Source: Xanthostigma xanthostigma (lineage: Eukaryota > Arthropoda > Insecta > Raphidioptera > Raphidiidae). Taken from it: DNA of 64,000 bases. This document shows, piece by piece, positions 59,048 through 64,000 of this stretch. The notes under the pieces are model-generated. The model searched no databases, was not told the origin of the DNA, and worked only from the letters and a program-made list of their open reading frames with translations. The stretch covers positions 4,650,001 through 4,714,000 of the forward strand of contig OY754476.1 in the NCBI GenBank assembly GCA_963575645.1, read 5' to 3'. The translations under genes were made by a program, and so were the position numbers. How positions within the stretch are numbered: position 1 is the stretch's first letter; every line of letters starts with the position of its first letter.

Positions 59048-59779
59048 GGCCAGTAGCCGTATTTTGGGTTTTTGTATGTTCTGACTGTTTGTATTATAGA
59101 TTACAGTTTATTTTATCGCTTACAATAAATTTATATAAGCTCCAAAGTCGGTTTGGTATACCGATGTTCACGCGGGTGGCCGATATATGGCTAGCGACGG
59201 TAAACTAGATTCGAGGATTGGTCGCCAAGCTGTTGCAATAGCTCTATGGTTGTAGTGCCGGCCATAGATATATATCTATGGAGCCGGCACATTTCTTCTA
59301 TGTGTCCAGTCGCAAAAATAAAATTTGAAGGGTAAATGGATTTTGGGGCCCTTATTTAAAAGAAATATAAATGAAAAACATTTTTAATTTCATTTTATTG
59401 TGACAACAAAACAAACAAATTATATAACATATTATGTAAAATATTTAACCCAGAAGAATAATTCAGAGCTAATACATTTGCGGTATCTAATAAGTATTCT
59501 TACACTATTTTATTTGGACTTTTCGTGTTGAGAATTTATGTATCAGTTCGTAGTGGCGTACGCACACGGGGTGGCTGAGGCCCGAGCTGACAAAATGCTA
59601 GGGCCGCCACTTGTTAAAAATATTTGTACTTTCACGCAGAGTTCAAATAAATTAACATTTTCAAGGACTCGTCTCAAAAATGTATTAGATATCAAATGTT
59701 TATTTTTTTCTTAATTGTAAAAGTACATAACTCTGATGGAACAGTATTAGTAATATTAAAAGAAACAATGATTGGTCTC

Positions 59780-59922
59780 ACTATCTATTTATTTATTTAT
59801 TTAAAATGAACACTTCACAACGTTTCGGCCATCTTCAAGTGCAGGCTTGAGCCGAGATGGCCGAAACGTTGTGAAGTGTTCATTTTAAATAAATAAATAG
59901 ATAGTGAGACCAATCATTGTTT
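59780..59922. repeat. Perfect-arm palindrome with gaaacgttg ends
   Basis: The left arm gtctcactatctatttattt... and its complement, about 65 bp each, meet around a short centre. They contain ggccgaaacgttg in both orientations, similar to the Penelope-like termini at 38.4 and 39.3 kb. Confidence 0.65.
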
Positions 59923-61335
59923 CTGTTATTATTATTAATCATACAGCTATCAATCGAGCCAATTATCAAGTATCGAAATAGTATTAGTATGTCTTCCTTC
60001 AAGACATTGACCATCGTAAAAAGCGGTGCAACAAAATCACAAAATGCTTACGGTCGCCGAATTTATTATTATTTAGAATAATGTGATAAGGAAAAGATGG
60101 CTTTGTCAATGCTTGAAATTTATTAATTATAACTTTTAATATATTTATTTTAATATTACAAAAAAAAATCATCTCACCAATTATGAAGTTTAAGTAATAC
60201 ATACCAATTCTTTTACTGCAAATTCGAAAATTAGTAAGAACGAAAATAGTTTTAGACGCTGTTGTAACAACTACTCATTTCGGTTTATATATTAAAAAAA
60301 AATGAATCACAACTAAGTATATGTAATCATAAAATGTTTCCGATTAAATAAAGAAAAAACTAGCAGTAAAAGATTTAATATAGAAAGTATAATCTAAGAA
60401 ATTATGTTTTTATTATATACATAACAATCCTGACAGGTACATAGTTTATAAAAATAGTATTTTTATAGAATTTATTTTTGCTTAAACAAGTTATACTAAC
60501 TTCTGAAAAAATATATAATAAATTTAAATAACTTTAAAAAAAGGTCATAAAAAGTACATAATAGCATGCGTGGCAAGTCCTAGAACTTTTCAGTCAATTC
60601 GAACTGGACTATCATTTGCCATATTCTGTTGGCTTTAGAACTATCAGAATCTATACATTCGGCTACCGATACAGAAAGTCGGATTATTAAAAAAACAAAA
60701 AACCGTTCAGAACTTACCGACAAACAGACGTATTTTATATTATGCATTTTTTTATATGTGTGTTTGAACAAAATAAACTATTTTATATTACAATTCAAAC
60801 AAGTATCAATTCTTACACAAAACATTCTGAATTATTCAACAAAAAAAATTATTTGGGGTACGTGTCGTGAAACAGTATGTGATCAACGAAAAATGATAAC
60901 TATAAGACACGCGGATAAGTTTTTAACTCCTTATTTATGGTAATCGATACAGTTGCACTTAATCTTGCGTAGATACTAAACACGAGGGGTTAAGAGGTCT
61001 CACTGTCTGGACTAACTACAATAAGCCAGATGCAAAAATATCATTCACCATTCAACAATATATTTTTCACAAAAATAACAGTTCATAAAAAAATGAGACA
61101 TGCATGGATAATAGCCGTACAGTGTATATTATGTCTTGTGAATAACCATAAACATTTTTATATTTTTATACAGTAGAACGTCAATTATCGATGATTATTT
61201 AAATCACAAAATAACTCATCATAAGTTGTTTTAAGGAAAATCAGTTCGAGTTGCAACGTATATTATTGTTCACCTCAAATTGAAACATGTGCAATTTGTA
61301 CTTTGAAAACCGGGCTTCGTAGTGAACGACTAGAC

Positions 61336-61872
61336 CAGAGGTTCCCAAACTTTTTTGTCTCGTAGACCACTTGCCATGTTTTTCGATTTTGGGTAGACTC
61401 CCTGCTTATCTGATATTGATTTTTTGCAAATTCATTAATTTCAAATGTATTTTTGACAACCGGTATAGTGCTACTCACTTTGAACGATTTAAATTTATAA
61501 CGGTAGTGAAATGTAGTGTGAAATGTTTAGTTTTATACATTTATTAATTAGATTCAAATTAAACGAATCAAATTAAAATTTACTTTCTGTTATATAAAAT
61601 AACTAAGCAAAAAATGAATGCTTTTAGTGTGAGGGATAAACCTGATACTTTAATAATAAATTTTCAACATTTGGCATCAATTTAGTTAGATTTAATCTTA
61701 AATCTCTTCGGTTAACGATGTCCAGTTTGTTTCTTTTTTTGTTAGGAGATTCGCTATCGTTGACCCTTATTTTCATTTCATGGACCCCCAATTTTTTTCC
61801 CCCCTGACATGGACCCCTTGCAAGTTGTCATCGACCCCTGGGGGTCGATATAGACCACTTTGGGAATCACTG
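61336..61872. mobile_element. CAGAGGTT hAT-like element, copy 3
   Basis: Ends CAGAGGTTCCCAAACTTTTT / ...AAAGTGGTC-complement, ...GGGAATCACTG, with a perfect duplication GACTAGAC (61328-61335 and 61873-61880). It lacks the nested insertions of the pair at 16820-18186 and so serves as their empty-site reference. Confidence 0.92.
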
Positions 61873-63840
61873 GACTAGACCTTGCTAGAAACCGAACAAA
61901 AAATGTTTTTCAAAATCTATTCAGCCATTTAGTGTATAAACATAATGCAAAAAAGCGTTACATAGCAGACAAAGCGAATGCCGATTGACAACGTTTCGCC
62001 TGATAAACAAAGCCGACAATCACGTTCATACTAGTGCGGCAATGCCGATCGGCATAGTCAGGACACAACTTAAGCTTCTAGTCGAGAAGGCTGGAAATGA
62101 GAGCGAAATGCCACGTTTTTACCTTCGGTTGCGAGACAACACAGTGCGAAATGCGGTACTGTACGCAGCAATATAGAGCCCGATCACATTTCAAAACGTA
62201 GACACACTTTCGCGAGATGCGCAGATTACGAGTACGATCACAGCGCTGATTTTCTCTCAGCTTAAAACTTGGCATTCAGTCTCCTCTTCTCTAACCTCCT
62301 TACTTTCAACCTACTGTCCACAATTTTTTTTTTTAAGTCATACGCAATTACAACACGAAATTCATTTTACGCACTCACAAACCAAAAAACACGGTAAAAA
62401 AACTAATTACTATTCACTACTAAACGGAATTTGCGGAAGCTCCTACTTTGTGGAGACCCCTCGTGTTGAAATATTTATTAAAAGATACAGCAAAGAAAAG
62501 TATTAGCTACTCGACAGTAAAAAATAACGATTATTTCAAACAAAAAACATTCGAGAACGCGCGACTATGCGGCCATATTTTAATTAATTACTCCATCTGC
62601 GGAATAATTGGTCAGCTATTTGAATTTCTGTTTATGGTCTAAATTAATTGGGATAATCGACGTCCTACGTTCAAAATTCTTGTAGGTTATAAACTGAGAA
62701 ACAATCGAAGAAAATAAAAAAAAGGAAAGTTTCAACCGAGTTAAATTTTGCGTACCGAATATCTAAGACATATCCAACAAGAAAATATATTTAAAAAAAA
62801 ACATATTTAATATTTAGGTCTGTGCGAACTGATATTTAGTTTCATAAAAACAGTAATGGCTATAAATAAATTATATGTACCTTAAGAAACACATTTAATA
62901 TTTAAATAATTACGAACAATATCACAGAATAAAAACAAAAAAATATCTAAGTGCCTCTCTTTTAAAATAAACTAATCAAGAATGTGCTAAAAAAAAAGAG
63001 TACCCTGCCGATTAATTAAACGAACAATATTCCATCGAACAATTTACACAGGTGTTCAATTTATTATTTATCGTTTGACGTTACTACAAGTTAAAGAATT
63101 CATCTTTGGACTATGAAACAAAATACCGAACGGAAGCTCCCAATTGTTTTTTTATCGCTCACGTACACGTTTATGTTTCAATACCTATTCCGCGTCGGTG
63201 AGAATTCGATGGAACAATTGAATATGTTCCGACATTTGAGTTGTCTAAATTATTCTAAAGTAACCGATCTGATCGACAAAATTGTCGCCCACCGACTGTC
63301 TATTGTGTGCGGTAGACCTTAAGTAAATCAAAAATTACTTTCTTGAAAGGTGAAAATTTTCCTCTTTTCATGTACAGTTTAATCTTCTTTTTTCAATATT
63401 GCCAGAAGAAAGACTATTTAATTAATGACAACTTACACAAATATACTCACAGAGTAAAATTAATTAAAAATAATATATAACACAATTTTTATAACAAGCT
63501 AACATTTTGTGCCGCACAGTTACTACCTACATAAAATTATTATAATCTAAAATTAACAGCTGGTATAATTTCTTATGAAATAACATGAATTTAAGGTACA
63601 TTATGTAAATAATATAACAATATAAAGGTGGCACTTCACATGGCTATTTGTGTTCGCTATTGGGTGTTTGTTGTATTTGGCAAAATATGACTTTCAAGAC
63701 AAACATGCAAATAGAGGCAAATACGACCATCCACATATGGCAGTCAAATAGCAAACACACAAACATTTGGCAGTAGAACGCAAGGTTCAAAATTCCATGA
63801 ATTTTAGCACTTTTTCATTGTCCCAATTCATTTTCAATAG

Positions 63841-64000
63841 TACAGTAGAGACGCGATAATCCGGACTAATTAAAACACAGCTGATCCGGATTATCAAAAT
63901 GTCCGGATTACTGGATGTAATTTTAATTATCAAGAAAACAAACTAAAATGCTCATATTTTGCGGCTAACCGTTTATTTGAGGCTCCCTTTTTTAATTTGT
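63841..64000. mobile_element. Possible pogo-like terminal region (partial)
   Basis: CAGTAGAGACGCGATAATCCGGAC after TA resembles pogo/Tigger-type termini; internal 'atccggattat' repeats occur in both orientations. The right end is outside the window. Confidence 0.45.

Larger units (their letters stand above)
54930..64000. other. Gene-poor right flank
   Basis: No multi-exon gene could be assembled. It contains transposon copies (listed separately), an unassigned GC-rich patch at 55690-56060, another at 61960-62300, and AT-rich stretches (59300-59760, 60000-60560, 62300-63100, 63330-63840) with nothing I can support. A frame at 60629-60943 (104 codons) and one at 63113-63322 (69 codons, slightly GC-richer) match nothing I recognise. 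Confidence 0.45.

Noticed and set aside
59780..59922. Second hammerhead ribozyme in the gaaacgttg palindrome
   Set aside because: The conserved CTGATGA core is absent; only the GAAACGT part and the palindromic context are present.
60629..60943. 104-aa ORF as a gene
   Set aside because: Low-complexity, AT-rich codon use, no recognisable domain and no partner exons; left unassigned.
63113..63322. 69-aa ORF as an exon of a new gene
   Set aside because: Slightly GC-richer and donor-like sequence near its end, but no matching acceptor, neighbour exon or family resemblance.

Overview
The window reads as a gene-poor, AT-rich stretch of an insect nuclear genome, most likely a moth or butterfly. The genes are spliced, have animal orthologues, and use short introns. 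Several dispersed repeats are of types I associate with Lepidoptera: the 'gagtgccggc' short repeat, the 'ccgacttcaaaa...ggaggagg' repeat, and the 'gactggaccgatttgacgg' motif. That assignment rests on recall, not a search.

Six protein genes can be built from phase-consistent exons. (1) 294-641 minus: the first two coding exons of BBS5, cut by the window edge. (2) 3128-9953 minus: a complete nine-exon FHIP1-type gene (FTS-Hook-dynein adaptor, 861 aa). (3) 12391-16529 minus: a complete eight-exon HSPA14-like Hsp70 (482 aa). (4) 18442-25982 plus: a complete twelve-exon NOMO (ER membrane, 1205 aa), divergent from HSPA14. (5) 29921-33361 minus: a two-exon leucine-rich-repeat single-pass membrane protein (739 aa). 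(6) 40941-54929 plus: a RING-H2 ubiquitin ligase resembling Arkadia/RNF111 (413 aa or about 381 aa). They look like independent housekeeping or receptor genes, not one pathway.

Nearly everything else is DNA transposons and their remnants, and many boundaries can be set to the base from target-site duplications. At least six groups have 8-bp duplications: TAGTGATG, CAGAGGTT, TAGAGCTG, TAGTGTTGGGC and CAGGCGCGG hAT-like elements, and a foldback family ending CATAGAT. There are also TA-flanked mariner/pogo-like elements, TTAA-flanked elements, a decayed Penelope-like retroelement and a LINE tail. Several are nested. Introns fall into two classes: bare introns of 64-112 bp, and long ones whose excess is mostly explained by identifiable insertions.

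The most unusual object is in the first long intron of the RING gene. A 6.17-kb segment bounded by hAT-like terminal repeats and a perfect GTTTTAAT duplication holds about 145 tandem copies of a 38-bp palindrome-rich monomer. The array carries a second-level repeat of exactly 1862 bp (49 monomers). Other points of note: an inverted pair of 0.65-0.7-kb TTAA elements flanking two exons of the same gene, two hAT elements inserted head-on into one palindromic target between HSPA14 and NOMO, and a hammerhead-ribozyme-like fold near 38.4 kb. From 55 to 64 kb I recognise only transposon fragments and low-confidence ORFs.
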